DNA of 64,000 bases, from positions 8,003,001 to 8,067,000 of the forward strand of contig OZ005612.1 in NCBI GenBank assembly GCA_963930655.1, read 5' to 3'. Below the pieces are notes generated by a model. That model made no database searches and was not told the origin of the DNA. It was given only the letters and a program-made list of their open reading frames with translations. The translations under genes and the position numbers were made by a program. Origin of the DNA: Myrica gale. Lineage: Eukaryota > Streptophyta > Magnoliopsida > Fagales > Myricaceae. Positions 1 to 11,469 of the stretch are shown in pieces; position 1 is the first letter of the stretch; every line of letters starts with the position of its first letter.

Positions 1-8
1 TCTTTCTG

Positions 9-60
9 TTGAAAGTAATGTGATGTAGCCTTAGTTGAAAGTAATGTGATGTAGCCTTAG
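9..60. repeat. Perfect 26-bp tandem duplication
   Basis: Two identical 26-bp copies lie head to tail at 9-34 and 35-60, each ending in GTAGCCTTAG. No function is suggested; it sits in presumed intron sequence. Confidence 0.9.
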
Positions 61-1883
61 TTTGCTGACCATGAGATGCAATCTTTTATGAAGTTTAATG
101 TTGCCTTTCGCTGAAAAAACCTTGTTTTTGTTTTCCCTCATGCGGGTAAGTTTGTAGTTAATCCTTCAACACAGATACTTTGAAAATTGGTTGTTCCTTT
201 TGTCTTTTTCTTTTCAAGTACCTGTGCTGCAAATACGATGACTCTTTTTTTGGATTCAAATGTCATTTGTATTCCTTAAAAAAAAATAGTCCAATTGTTT
301 ATGGATTTTCCAATCTTTCACATACTTTCTAAATTAAGATGTCAAGAAAAACATGAACAGTGGTAAGTTGGGATGCAGGGACCAATCCCTATTGTTTTCC
401 TGTATTTATCGGGCCAAATGGCAAATCAAAGATGATGCTTGCTTGCCTCACAAAATTTTCAAAAAGTCAAAATGGATCCTCTCGCTGCCTTTTCAGGAGA
501 ACCTGCTACTATTTTAAGAACCTAATGGAGTGTATAACATCTAAGCTCGAATCGTGAAATCTTTAGAGAGAAGTGTTCGGGATTGATTAGGTGGAACAGT
601 TTTGGAAACAACAAATTCAACCAGAGGGCTGACTGTCACTTCTTACTGGATTGGAAAGCTGTTCCCATAGTTTTTTTTAAATCATTTTCAGTAGAATGGC
701 TTTTTTCTTTGGTTCTCTTCTATTTTTCATAAATTTTGGTTGGGCTTCTATTTCCAAATATTGTTGACAAACTATGCAAGATTAGTCGCAAGTCTTTTTG
801 ATGAGTAATTTTGAGGCAGTCTCAAAAGGATATATGCTTTCAAGTCTTGAAATAGGTAAGTATGAGGATGCATTCATTCGGCTGCAATAGGGTTTGTAAG
901 GCATACTGGATTTGTCTCCTGCAGACAGCTTGTGGGAATGTTATTCTTTTCCCACTTAATTCGCTTCCTGCAGACACTCCATAGGGTCCTTCATGAATAT
1001 TAAGTTAGTTTGTTAGTAAATGGAAGTGTTGGTTTTTAACATTGCCATGAATGTTATTGCATCATTCCTTGAATTAAATGTGCTTAGGTTTTTAGACTGA
1101 TTGAGGAACACAATGAATGTGGTGGTATCTTTAGCACCCATTCTCTTATGTTAGAACTTCTTTTCCATGACCATTCTTGTAACTTGTCAGTGCAACAATT
1201 GTATGTTGGCAAAACAGTATGTACTTTGGGATCATTTTGTTCCGTGAGAGGAAGTACCACTTATTATTGGTAAAACCATCTTGAATATTGGGCTGGAATT
1301 TGGGTGTTAGAATGACTCGGATGAAGCAATTGTGTAGTTTTACATGGTGTTGCTTGAACGACTTACTTAGCCTTCCGGAAAATTATTCCAGTGTTTGTCA
1401 ATCGCATAGGATTGGATGATCCTTTGAAGGCCAACACCGCACCCCCTGATTTGCATCTCTGCTCCTATTCAAAAAACACTCCCAGACCTGGTATAGGCAA
1501 AAAAAGAAGGAAACAAAAAGAAAGAAGAATGAGATGATTAGTTGCATTAAGCAAAGAAGTTACGTCCTGTAGTAGTCTAAGTTGAGCTTAAGAAGTTAAA
1601 AAGTATCTAGGGAATTGCTGAAGATTTTACCCTTTCTAATGTGTTTGGTAAATTGGTTGGGCAGATGATAGGTACTGCACACCTCACTTGAGCACATTAA
1701 GGTTCGACAGAAGGTTACTTAATAAGTGGAAGATTTTTCTGGTAGTCATAAAAATTCCACATCGATACTTGCTTGGATAAAACATCTCTCAAGTATTTGT
1801 CTTTTGCATGTGCGTATTAATTCTTTTTGCCTTTCATAGTTTGCAATGATGATGTCTCTCTCCTCTCTTTTCTCTCTTTTTTT

Positions 1884-2300
1884 TTTAATAAAAAGAGAAA
1901 TACACTTTACACTCCGAACTATTACTTTTTTCACATTTACACCTACCAGCTATTGATTTTCGATGCTTTGCACCCTCCATTAAAATTTTCAGTCAATTTT
2001 AATGGATTGTGATTTTTTGGCCCGCGAAATGATAATTAATTCCCATATTTTTTTAGTGGTTACATTTTTTCCCCATATTTTATTGATGGTGACATTTTCA
2101 TTAGGCTAACATTGTAATTTCAAATGCAAAAAAAATAAATTTCTACCAAAATTGACAAAAAGTTTTAAGGGAAAGTACAAAGTTTTTGAAATCAATAGTT
2201 GGTGAGTGCAATATGACAAAAAATAATAATTTAGGTTGTAAAGTGTAAGTACTTCTAGTTGGAGGGTGGAAAGTGTGTTTATATCCCCTTTAATAAATAT
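1884..2300. mobile_element. Foldback/MITE-type element with long imperfect inverted ends
   Basis: The left arm (about 1884-2000) and the reverse complement of the right arm (about 2150-2300) align over roughly 120 bp. Shared words include ACACTTTACA, CTATTGATTT and GTCAATTTT. The arms enclose a short AT-rich centre without coding capacity. This architecture matches a non-autonomous inverted-repeat transposon. The exact ends and target duplication are unclear because both sides are T- or A-rich. Confidence 0.65.
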
Positions 2301-2618
2301 TTTGATCAATTCGGTGATGGGTAGTCCTTTCTCTGATGTATCTGATTTTATTAGCTTTGTAGCTTGTCTGGACTAGGAATTCAGTATAGCTCCTTGTACT
2401 GTTACCTCCTTTTCTTTTTCAATAAAGCTTTTCTTGTCAAAAATAAATCAATATTTTGATTGTCAAGTACATAAATGTCATTTGAGGGAGGTTTGAAAAA
2501 TGAAGTTTTGAACTTTTAAATTATGATCAGCTCATGTCACTTGGTATATGAAAATCGTTTTGTGGTACTTTTACATTATTCTGGAGGTTAACTCTTGAGA
2601 TTTTAAATTTTGAGTGGG

Positions 2619-3010
2619 TGATAGGTCCCAGTCAAAATCGTAAACGATAAAAAAATAGTATTCTCTTCGGGTGAGAATGTACCACAAAATTAGATAACTT
2701 TTTATTTTTCTTCTCCTCAACGTCAACATACATTCCAATTTAAATTACAATCGCAACAAACTATCCTAAAAACTAGACACCACTATCTCCTAAAAGTTTG
2801 CAGCCATTCAAATAAACACCACCACCTTTAACAACTTAAATAACGACTAAAATCAAGTAAGCTAAAATCAAGGAAATAGATCAGATCATCTCCCTGTTGT
2901 TAACACCCACTTTTAATCTCCAACTTATTCTACGCGAGTCTAACTGACTCAACTATCCATCACATCTCTCATTTTACTCCACGTAAAGAAATTGGGATCG
3001 TGGTCTATCA
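2619..3010 (-). repeat. 3' LTR of the short retrotransposon
   Basis: This 392-bp repeat is the 3' LTR for the minus-strand element. Its partner is at 3496-3887, of equal length and about 96% identical. It follows the purine-rich tract of the interior. Confidence 0.9.
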
Positions 3011-3340
3011 ATATCCCCTTCTTTCAATGGATCATTGTCCTCAAGGTCCACATGGACTCTCTTCAAAAAACTTCCCCATTGCCACCATTGCTTGGCTTTA
3101 CCTTCGAGATGGAATGACTCCAAGGAAACCTTTTGCGCTTCCGCAGTGCCTTGATACTCGAAGAATAGATCAATGCGGTTGAACCACTTAGTAGGGTCAT
3201 CACTTGAGTACCTTGGAAACTCGAGCTTAGCCATTTTTGATGAAAAATTTTGCAGGCCTCCATCTGTGTCGTCTTTATTCTTTGCCTCTGCGGTGCTCAT
3301 TGTGGTGATGACTGGTCCCAAAGCTGGGAGAAAACAAAGC
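3011..3340 (-). pseudogene. Truncated retrotransposon gag fragment
   Basis: The minus strand from about 3321 reads MSTAEAKNKDD..., followed by a gag-like block containing KLEFPRYSSDDPTKWFNRID, FFEYQG, VSLESFHLEGKAKQWWQW. This is typical of the N-terminal gag region of plant Ty3/gypsy elements. The match stops after the QWWQW motif and runs straight into the purine tract and 3' LTR. Capsid remainder, zinc knuckle, protease, reverse transcriptase and integrase are all missing. The upstream part (about 3340-3480, minus) reads as a coiled-coil-like gag leader in another frame, so at least one frameshift or stop separates the two. It is not expected to make a working protein. Confidence 0.8.
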
Positions 3341-3480
3341 TTAGGACAAACAGTTGATCAATGCTTCCAGTTGGTGGAGTTTGCTATCAACACCAAGCAA
3401 CATTTGGTGGAAGCGTTCTTGAAGGCTGCTAACTCTTGCTTCTAAACGCTCAATTCTCTCTTGTGAGTGGCCATTGAACC

Positions 3481-3494
3481 AGACTCTGATACCA
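3481..3494 (-). other. Primer binding site of the short LTR element
   Basis: The minus strand reads TGGTATCAGAGTCT immediately beside the 5' LTR (one base between). It matches the 3' end complement of plant initiator methionine tRNA, the usual minus-strand primer of plant LTR elements. Confidence 0.85.
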
Positions 3495-3495
3495 T

Positions 3496-3887
3496 TGATA
3501 GGTCTCAGTCAGAATCGTAAACGATAAAAAAATAGTATTCTCTTCGGGTGAGAATGTATCATAAAATTAGATAACTTTTTATTTTTCTTCTCCGCAACGT
3601 CAACATACATTCCAATTTAAATTACAATCGCAACAAACTATCCTAAAAACTAGACACCACTATCTCCTAAAAGTTTGCAACCATTCAAATAAACAACACC
3701 ACCTTTAACAACTAAAATAACGACTAAAATCAAGTAAGCTAAAATCAAGGAAATAGATCAGATCATCTCCTTGTTGTTAGCACCCACTTTTAATCTCCAA
3801 CTTATTCTATGTGAGTCTGACTGACTCAACTATCCATCACATCTCTCCTTTTACTCCACGTAAAGAAGTTGGGATCGTGGTCTCTCA
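3496..3887 (-). repeat. 5' LTR of the short retrotransposon
   Basis: This 392-bp repeat is the 5' LTR in the element's own orientation, flanked on the outside by GTGGG, the duplicated target. It would contain the element's promoter, which would fire antisense to the host gene. Confidence 0.9.
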
Positions 3888-4292
3888 GTGGGTAGAAAAA
3901 AAAACCATCCATAGTGGATAGAATTTATGTTGTGAGACTGGTGAAGTATCGTTGTCATTTTCTGTGTAGGGATTGATTTGTTCTTACCAAGTGTAGAATG
4001 TTTTCATGGTTGGTGGCAATAGCCCTAACACATCAAAGATGTACCTTTGTGCATTTTTCGAGAGGGGTGGGGGGAATGGAACTTTACTACGAGCGTCATT
4101 ATTAAAATTTATCTTGCTCTGGACTATTTACTGATTTGAGAACTCATACTAAATTCATTTAGGTTGACTTATAGAAGATGCATTATGATAGGTTCTTGTA
4201 CAGTTTCTTTCTTTTCATGTTGCCTGATTCACATCTTTCTTATTTATGTATTTTTATAATTTGATCAACTTCAATGCTTTTGAGCTTTCTAG

Positions 4293-5542
4293 GTGGTCCT
4301 TGGAGGTGGTCAAGATGCATCGCTTGTCACAACAACTGATCATCGTGCTGGGAAATTTGAGGCCAAATTCTACGACAAGGTAAATCCTCCTTTTCATATG
4401 ATTGTTCAATAAAGTAAAGGTCTGAGGCTCTGGTATATGATGCCGTCTTATGTTGATATGTTTAGATTCTTCAAGAAGAAATTGGAGGTGTGAAAGGACA
4501 CTTTGGACCAATAAATTCTTTGGCTTTCAATCCGGATGGGAAAAGGTGTAGTTTCTCTTTTTCCTCTCTTTAGCAAATTAAGTGTTCTAGATTGTTGTTC
4601 CACCAATGCTCGTTTTTAAGCTCTTAAATAAGGGGATGCATGCTACACCATTCAGTATCAGAACTTGAATAAATTTTTCAAGATAATTAGTTTCAATGAA
4701 AGTAATTAATTAACTGATATTGTGTAACAGATTAACTTTCTAAATGTTTCTTAAATAGAGCTATATGAACGTTCAGAAGGGTTATAGTCTATGAAATCAT
4801 TCATCTCTTGCCAAATACCACTTTAAACAGATACAGATAGAAGGGTGAAATTGAAAAAGGGTCAAATTTTACAGGTGACATTACTGAAAAGGGGAAATAG
4901 GGAAATTATAAATAGAGCACCATTCCTTAGCGTTGGAGGACTAAAAGTATAATCACCCTGAAATATTTTTTAGTTGTTGGTTTGGACGCAGGAAACTGAA
5001 AAAAAACGATTTCTGGTCTATGTATTTGGTCTAGTAGTTATTTGTTTTTCTGGCAGTAAATGCTTGTGTTGGTGGTTGTATTGGCATCACCAGAGGGAGG
5101 GAGTATTTTGGATCGCATTGGGCAACTAGAAATATAATAGCGTGCATGTATTCTGGAGTCTCTCACTTGCTTTATTTCTTTGTAAAGGGCTTCTGCTCAT
5201 TCTGAATTTTGCTGCTTTACTTTTTAAGCGATCAATGCAAAAAATAGTACGTGTGTTCTGTTTGAATCAAGGATATTCTGTTTCTTCTGTTCGTTGTGTT
5301 CTTCTAGCAGAGTACACTGTACAGGTCTTTGTAATCTCAATTACCTCTAATCTGATTGATTAAGCATCATTTCCTACTTGGAGGGTTTTGTTGGTAAAAT
5401 GACACTGACTTGAATAGCAACTATTATTTTGTTCCTCCTACCTATTCAATATTTTCCAACTTACAGTTTCTCAAGCGGAGGTGAAGATGGTTATGTACGA
5501 TTGCACCATTTTGACCCGGATTACTTCAACCTCAAGATCTAG
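4293..5542 (+). CDS. TIF3I1: Eukaryotic translation initiation factor 3 subunit I, last three exons (5' part outside window)
   Basis: eIF3i is a seven-bladed WD40 propeller in the eIF3 complex, which assists 40S recruitment of mRNA in the cytoplasm. Three exons are visible. Exon 4293-4379 starts [20 protein letters not shown] and ends FEAKFYDK. Exon 4466-4545 reads [20 protein letters not shown] and then FNPDGK. Exon 5467-5542 reads [20 protein letters not shown] and ends FNLKI, then TAG. The junction codon AGT is split across the last intron. All borders are GT-AG and phases agree (87 nt; 80 nt; terminal exon). This is the highly conserved C-terminal blade of the family, with the expected C-terminal ending. 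Upstream blades are outside the window, so the intron before 4293 is at least 4.2 kb. No damage is seen in the visible exons. The symbol is the plant name for this subunit; which paralogue is unknown. Confidence 0.96.
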
Positions 5543-7180
5543 ATTTGGAGCCTACACTAATATCAGAATTGAGCTTTGGAGGTTATTGAAAGAAACGTCT
5601 ATTTTTCTTCCTGCGAGGGTGGTTTTGGTCGATATTTGGTAACGCGGGTGTTGGAAGAAACAAATGTTTAGTATTTTGCTTGTTGGAGCACATTTTTGTA
5701 CTAGATATTAAGATTCTTATGCAGGGGATCATCATCTTCAAAATTCTCTTGTTACCATGATCGTATTTCACCTGTTGTAAGTTCTCTAGTTTGATGTTTC
5801 CTCCATCTTACGGCACTTAATCTTATAGTTTATTTTCTTCGTTTTTTGTTCATAGGGAAAGAAACTTAAGGCACTTGTGCTATTATTTTTTTTGGCACGT
5901 GTTTTGGTTATATATTACTCGAACGTAGGTAGATTTTACAATCTGTGAATGTTATCAACTAATCAATATGGAAATTATCTTGCTGCGAAATTGTGTTTTT
6001 GTTCTCTAAGCAGATTATTCCTGCAAAATTAAAAAAAAAAGATTTGACTAATACCGCAGGTTTCTATTGTGATGCTGACCTATGGTTATTGTCGTCGTTT
6101 ATTTTTTTTGTCATTACACCTTAGGACTTACCTTGTTACACTAGAATTTTTTTTAGGACTTGTTGCTGCATTTAACAAAATAACTGACCTAATTGTCCAT
6201 TTAAAATCCCAAGCTAGTCTCTCGAGTATGTCTAATGGGGGGTATGTATTAACTAATTGTCAAGAATTATATATTCTCATTAACTTCCAAATCACCTAGG
6301 CGCGATTGGTCCCAACTAACTTTAATTCCACCTCAGAACCTAGGGACGTAATTTCCTATTATGAGTGGCATATGGTAGAACTTTAGGGTGGCACTATGAG
6401 TTAGCATAGAAAATTTGAGATAGAATTAAAAGTAATGAACCCATTTATATGTGGCACATTGGGTGATTTGGCAATTAATACGACATGGTTAATAGCAATA
6501 CTATAAGTATTAAATATTGTAGGGTTTACACGGTTCTTTTTTTAGTAGGACGGCGAGACATCTGATTTTTTTTTTTTAAATTCGTGGAAAAATGTCGTGG
6601 TAACAATCAAACTTGAATTTGACTACAAGTAAAACATCGAAAGTCAAGTTAAAAACGATTGAAGACTTGAAAAAAAAAATCTAAAGGTGTCAACCCATAC
6701 AATGCAGTCTTTTATTGTACTTTAATTGAGTCAATCTCCCACATATCAATGTGAATAGAACCAATAGAGGAATAAATACAATTGAAACCGTTATCTCTTG
6801 CCTTAGCAAGGTAGCATTAAATATAATAGGGTACACTTGTTGTATCTATCTTTTTTCGAATTGCGCTATTCTATTAGGGTAGAAGAGTCCAGCATAGGAC
6901 TCCAACTCAGTTAAGAAGAATCCAGCATAGGACTCCAACTCAGTAATTACATGACCGAGATTTTCTAGTTTTCATTTTGTTTAGAATACTCTCGATGCAT
7001 TGTTGGTTGTAATATTCTTTAGAATCTTTGTTGGTTGTAAATGGTGCAGCGCGTATTGCTCAATGATTCGCAGTAGCGAATGTCAGCTTTATTCACAACT
7101 ATTTATCAAAATCAACTGTTTATTGACCCTTTAGCATTTGAGATTTGAAGCGTGACATGGGTGATTTGGAGAAAGTGAGT
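5543..7180. other. eIF3i 3' UTR, then intergenic sequence
   Basis: The first 200-300 bases after the TAG at 5540-5542 are presumably the eIF3i 3' UTR. Beyond about 5800 the sequence is AT-rich with no supported gene. Apart from the 33-bp tandem repeat at 6881-6945 I see nothing. Confidence 0.5.
6881..6945. repeat. 33-bp tandem duplication
   Basis: Copies at 6881-6913 and 6914-6945 share TCCAGCATAGGACTCCAACT and differ by only a few bases at the edges. It is intergenic. Confidence 0.85.
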
Positions 7181-7752
7181 GGTTTAATTGCATCAACAGT
7201 CCTTGTGGTTTGACTTTATGGCAAATTAGTCCCTAGGATCACGAGCAGCAGAATAAAGAGGCTAATTGGCCCCTGAGATTTGAACTTATTTATGTCAATA
7301 ATAGTTCTAATATAATTGCTTCCATAATTGAGGGCACAAGCCTCAAAACAATCAGGCTCATTGTAGTAGACTATACTCTTAAGGGCCTAAGACCTCTAAT
7401 CAGTTTTTTTTTTTCTAAAGCTTTTGAAGTTATAATTTTTAAATTTGTTTATTTGTTTTTCTGATTTTTGAAAATTAATTTTTATTTTATTTTATTAAAT
7501 TTCTCCAATGTATTGTTTTTAAATTTCTCTTACATGTTTCTTAATATATTTTATAACATTTTATGATTTTATAATTTTTATGAGTATTTTATATTTGTCA
7601 CCCTATTGAATTCTGTTAGTGACCTAGGGGAAGATTGATGGAGGGGTGGAATGTCACGCATATGTGATCCCAGAGATCAATTTGTTGATGTTCAAATCCT
7701 AAGAACTAATTTGTACAAAGTAAAATCACAGGAACTATTGGTACAATTAAGC
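7181..7752. mobile_element. MITE-like element with about 55-bp imperfect terminal inverted repeats
   Basis: The left end begins GGTTTAATTGCATCAACAGT and the reverse complement of the right end begins GCTTAATTGTACCAATAGTT. Both continue with similar words (CCT.TG.TTTNACTTT.T.CAAATTAGT). The interior of about 450 bp is AT-rich and non-coding. This end type occurs widely in plants as a non-autonomous DNA transposon. A target duplication is not clear. Confidence 0.55.
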
Positions 7753-9580
7753 GGAAGTGAAGAATTTTATTTTTTGTAGCAGTGTTTCATGATCATTGAT
7801 ACAACTTAATGAAGTTAGAGATTTGTTTAAGAAAGAGTAGATAAGGGGCAGGCCATGATATTAATTGTGAAGGCAACCTTAAATGGATTGGTTGTGGAGC
7901 ATATAAGTGGGGCTAGTGGTAGTAGTTCTGGCGGGAAGGGTGACAGTGACTGTGTAGTGTTAACTTTTACAGGGGTCTAGGGATGATGGCGAGGATGGGA
8001 ATGAACTTCACAAATATAGGATTGTGATACTGATATTATAGTTTATTGGCCTCTGAATTTGAAATTTGACGAAATCACGTAGTTCATTCAGTTGCACTCA
8101 AAGTCATGCAATTTTAACTTTTGCATCTTTCATGCAACTTATCTTAAAATAAAAAGATACATAAAAATATTTATAAAATAGAAAAAAATAAATATATATC
8201 TAAAAACAAGTATACCCTCCAGTCCTAAAAAGAATAGTAAATTAAATAAATAACTTCAAAATACAAAAGAAAGAGACAAAATTGAAATAAATCTGAAGTA
8301 AATTTATTTGGTTTAATATTTTTTTTCAATGATTCGAGGTTCATACTTTTTAAGATTTATTTTTCTATTTTTTTAGTATTTTATGTGTATATTTTTCATT
8401 TAAATAATATTTTTTATATTTTTCTGATTTATTTTCATTTATATTTTAATTTTTTTATTATCACAGTTAGTCACGTCAACACGCTCATTAGTAGGGTACA
8501 TGAAAAAACTAACTTGGGGAAAGGATCCTTACCTCTGAGATCTCAATTGAAAGTAATTTACCCTAAGGATTAAACTGAAAAAAATGTAAATAACAGGGAC
8601 TAACAGAAACATTTAACCTAACTCGTAGACACAAGGTAGGGTACGTGTGCTTAGACCAATATTTCATATTGGTCATTCTCAAAATAGGCTATAAAGTAAA
8701 AAAAGGTCATATGATACAACCTCTGTGACCATAATTTAAAAGGGTCATAGGGGAAATCAATATTATCGTCAACATTCCTAATTTCATACTGAAATTTCTT
8801 CTAGAAAATTTGTTGTATATGATTGATTTTTTTTAAGCTTATGTATATTTTTGTTGATTGTATTTGTATTCCTTTTATTTACTCAAACTGTTTTCGTAGT
8901 TGTTAGCTATTGTGGCTAAACTGCCTGTTAATTTGTCATCAATGAGCCGAAAAAAAGAGAGCCTCAAATACGTTAAATAGGCCAAAATTTGGATACATCA
9001 TACATGAAATAGGCTCAATGGCTTGAAAAATAGCCTTAATTCTTAACTTGCACCCACATGACATAAAAAGGACCTGAAATGGGGTTAATGGGCTAACGAA
9101 AAAGATGAAAAACTAATATATGGGCCTATAGGCCGGAAGACCCTAAATATAGGGTGCCAGTTGAACAACCCAATTTAGACCCAAACAAGCTCAATAAGTT
9201 CTTGGAGAAACTCTTTCTTAGAAATACACTAATGTTTGACGTCGGAATGGTGTGTCTAGCTTTCATTTGCAAAACCCAATATATTATCTCTTCTTTCACG
9301 CGTGAAGAGCTAACAAACTTCAGCAACTTTCTAGTTTCTTCTAGAAACCATGAAAAGGACAAAAATGCCCCTAAAGGTGACTCATGTGTAAATGCCAAAA
9401 TGATGTTACACCAGTGACTGGGTATTTGCCGGCGGATGGTTAAAGGCACCACCAAATACCTAGTTACTGCTCCTACAGGGTGGAGGTGGCGGAAGTTGTG
9501 GCAGAAATGGCCACCAACGCTGGCTATGCAAAACCCTACTTGCTATGGAAGGCTTAGATGACAAGTTACCTTTAGAGGCC
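7753..9580. other. Intergenic sequence, no gene
   Basis: No coding region can be supported. The end near 8570-8622 (reverse complement GGTTAAATGTTTCTGTTAGT) resembles the terminal sequence of the element at 7181-7752, so a second, more decayed copy may cover about 8040-8622. The rest shows nothing recognisable. Confidence 0.4.
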
Positions 9581-10001
9581 AGGGTGATGTTCGTGTTGAA
9601 GAATTTTGTAGGATTGGAAGAGTTTTGTGAATTTTTAGATGTTGTATTGGTGTTTGTGTAGAGATTGATGATGTGTAAAAAAGTGATGATGATGTTTAAA
9701 GTTGTTTTTTATTTATTTCGAATTTATTATATTTTTATTAAAATTTGATTTTGGAAGGTTAAAAAAAAAGGCATAAAAGGCAAAAAAGTCGTTGAAAACA
9801 AACTGCTGCCATGCTACAATACGCATGGCAGCATATTGTCGCCTAACAGAGAAGGGGACAACTTGAAAAAAAAAAACAGAAAAGGGGACAAGAGGAGTCA
9901 GACGATTGGCCACACATGTCGGTCATGATTTCATTTTTGCCGAACATAAGGCTGGCTTCAACACGAATTCACCGAAATCTTTGAAAACGAACATCTCCCA
10001 A
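9581..10001. mobile_element. MITE, copy A of a family also at 59973-60399
   Basis: The ends form an inverted repeat: AGGGTGATGTTCGTGTT on the left and TTGGGAGATGTTCGTTTTC as reverse complement of the right. The body matches 59973-60399 through most of its length, including GATGATGTGTAAAAAAGTGA, ACTGCTGCCATGCTACA and a GGGGACA block. No protein is encoded. No convincing target duplication was found, so the superfamily is not assigned with confidence. Confidence 0.75.
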
Positions 10002-11218
10002 GATCTCTATCATTTGTAGATGGTATAGTTCCTCCACCTATCCTCTTTTTTCCTTCTACACCTACCTCCACTCATTTTTAGAACCAAATACTTCTTATCC
10101 TTATGTGGCATCCCACATATCAATTTATCATGAGTGCCCTTCTTCCCCTCTCTCACTCAACTCATTCTTGCTCATGTCATTAGCTCCACTACTTCTAGGG
10201 ATGACTTTCTCTTGACTACATGTTCACACCTTAATTTTATGCTAAAATTCATTGTCAAGTAACCACCCTCAAAAGCACGAGAGTGATGACTGTTCTCTAA
10301 TTAGTAGTTATGACTCAATCCGAACATTCTTTATTATTTAGAGATTACCATTGACACGCCTAAAAGTTGTAAGCTACTTCAGTCGCCCCCATCGCATTAA
10401 AAAAAAACCTACCACCCTAAAAACAAGCTCATTGTCTGCTTTTGAGGATTACTAGAAAGTCCAGTTTCTCTCAAACACCAGTGGCTTCTCATCCTCTTCA
10501 TGAATCTGAGCTTGTCTCTTATTTTCTCACTGGCTGGGCTCAGATTTCTTTTTTACCCTATCACTTTTTGTTGGGTTAATTCCTTCTATTTGAAGGAAAG
10601 CCCAATTGGGGTATTATAATAAGGCTCAAAGCCCATTTGAGTTTTTAATTTATAACTCTAAGGAGTAGTTATTTAAGTTGTACGTATTAAAGAGGAAAAA
10701 GAAGAGAGACAATTTTTTTCTTTCACACCCATGTTTCATCAAACGCTAGATCTTGCTCCGTCTGTAGTCCGGTCGAGATGAAATTTGGAAGAGACGTTCA
10801 CGACACAATGAACTATAATTTGAATAGTGAAGATCAGGTTATGAGCTCGGAAACAGTGGTTTGTACTCGTGAAGTTCAGGTTATGTTTTTCCGTTGTATT
10901 TCCCTAGATTGATATAATCTTGAAAATATATGAGTTGTAGCATCTAGTTGTGACTAGAGAAGACTCTGTGTACCTATTATTCAATTTATAGTAAGGTTGT
11001 GCACCAGTACCGGCGGTGTGCTGGTTTACCGGCACCGGTGCCGGTGCCGCAAACCGCTCCCCGCCCCACAGCGGCACCGGTAACGATGCCAGATTTTGCC
11101 GTGGGAAGAGGATATCGGCGGTAACGATGGAAACCGCTGCGGTAGTGATTTTCATCGCTAAAACTGTTTTAATTTTTTTTCTTCATATATTTTATACAAG
11201 CGACGACGTTTCTCTTTG

Positions 11219-11253
11219 AAGGGCCCTGAAACACTAAAGGTTTCAGGGCCCTT
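11219..11253. other. Perfect 14-bp hairpin inside the hAT-like element
   Basis: AAGGGCCCTGAAAC (11219-11232) is followed by a 7-base loop and its exact reverse complement (11240-11253). The stem is GC-rich in AT-rich surroundings. A role in transposition or transcription end formation is possible but not shown. Confidence 0.85.
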
Positions 11254-11431
11254 TTCTCCTTCCCATTTTCGCAAATGGCAGCCCCCCTCTCCCAAAATTC
11301 TCTGTTCTCCTTTCCCCTTCCCCGACCGACGCGACGACGCCTATCTCCTTCAGCATCATCGACAATCTTCACAATCGCGGTGACTTTACAGCAGATGAAG
11401 ATCTCTCGCTTCTCTCTCTAGCCTATGCGTT

Positions 11432-11435
<4 letters not shown>

Positions 11436-11464
<29 letters not shown>
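11436..11464. repeat. CT dinucleotide microsatellite
   Basis: About 14 uninterrupted TC units lie inside the hAT-like element. Confidence 0.95.

Positions 11465-11469
<5 letters not shown>

Larger units (their letters stand above)
1..2618 (+). other. Intron sequence of the eIF3i gene, upstream part
   Basis: No exon of the WD40 protein could be found here. The next eIF3i exon upstream of position 4293 should end with the conserved region just before VVLGGG, and I do not see it anywhere in 1-4292. The stretch is therefore read as one long intron whose upstream exon lies off the left edge. It contains a 26-bp tandem repeat and a foldback MITE, listed separately; the rest shows nothing I can name. 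Confidence 0.6.
2619..3887 (-). mobile_element. Short LTR retrotransposon (non-autonomous, gag-fragment, TRIM-like) in eIF3i intron
   Basis: Two direct repeats of 392 bp (2619-3010 and 3496-3887) enclose a 485-bp interior. Read on the minus strand each repeat starts TGAGAGACC or TGATAGACC and ends ACCTATCA, so both have TG...CA ends. A perfect 5-bp target duplication, GTGGG, flanks the unit (2614-2618 and 3888-3892). A primer binding site resembling the initiator Met-tRNA end lies next to the 5' LTR (3481-3494), and a purine-rich tract lies next to the 3' LTR (about 3011-3026). The LTRs differ at about 16 positions by eye, roughly 96% identical. The interior holds only part of gag and no pol, so this is a deletion derivative dependent on a full-length relative. 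It sits antisense to eIF3i. Confidence 0.92.

Noticed and set aside
1750-1770. ATTCCACATCG as an upstream element of a U-snRNA gene
   Set aside because: It is not an exact match, and no properly spaced TATA box or snRNA sequence follows.
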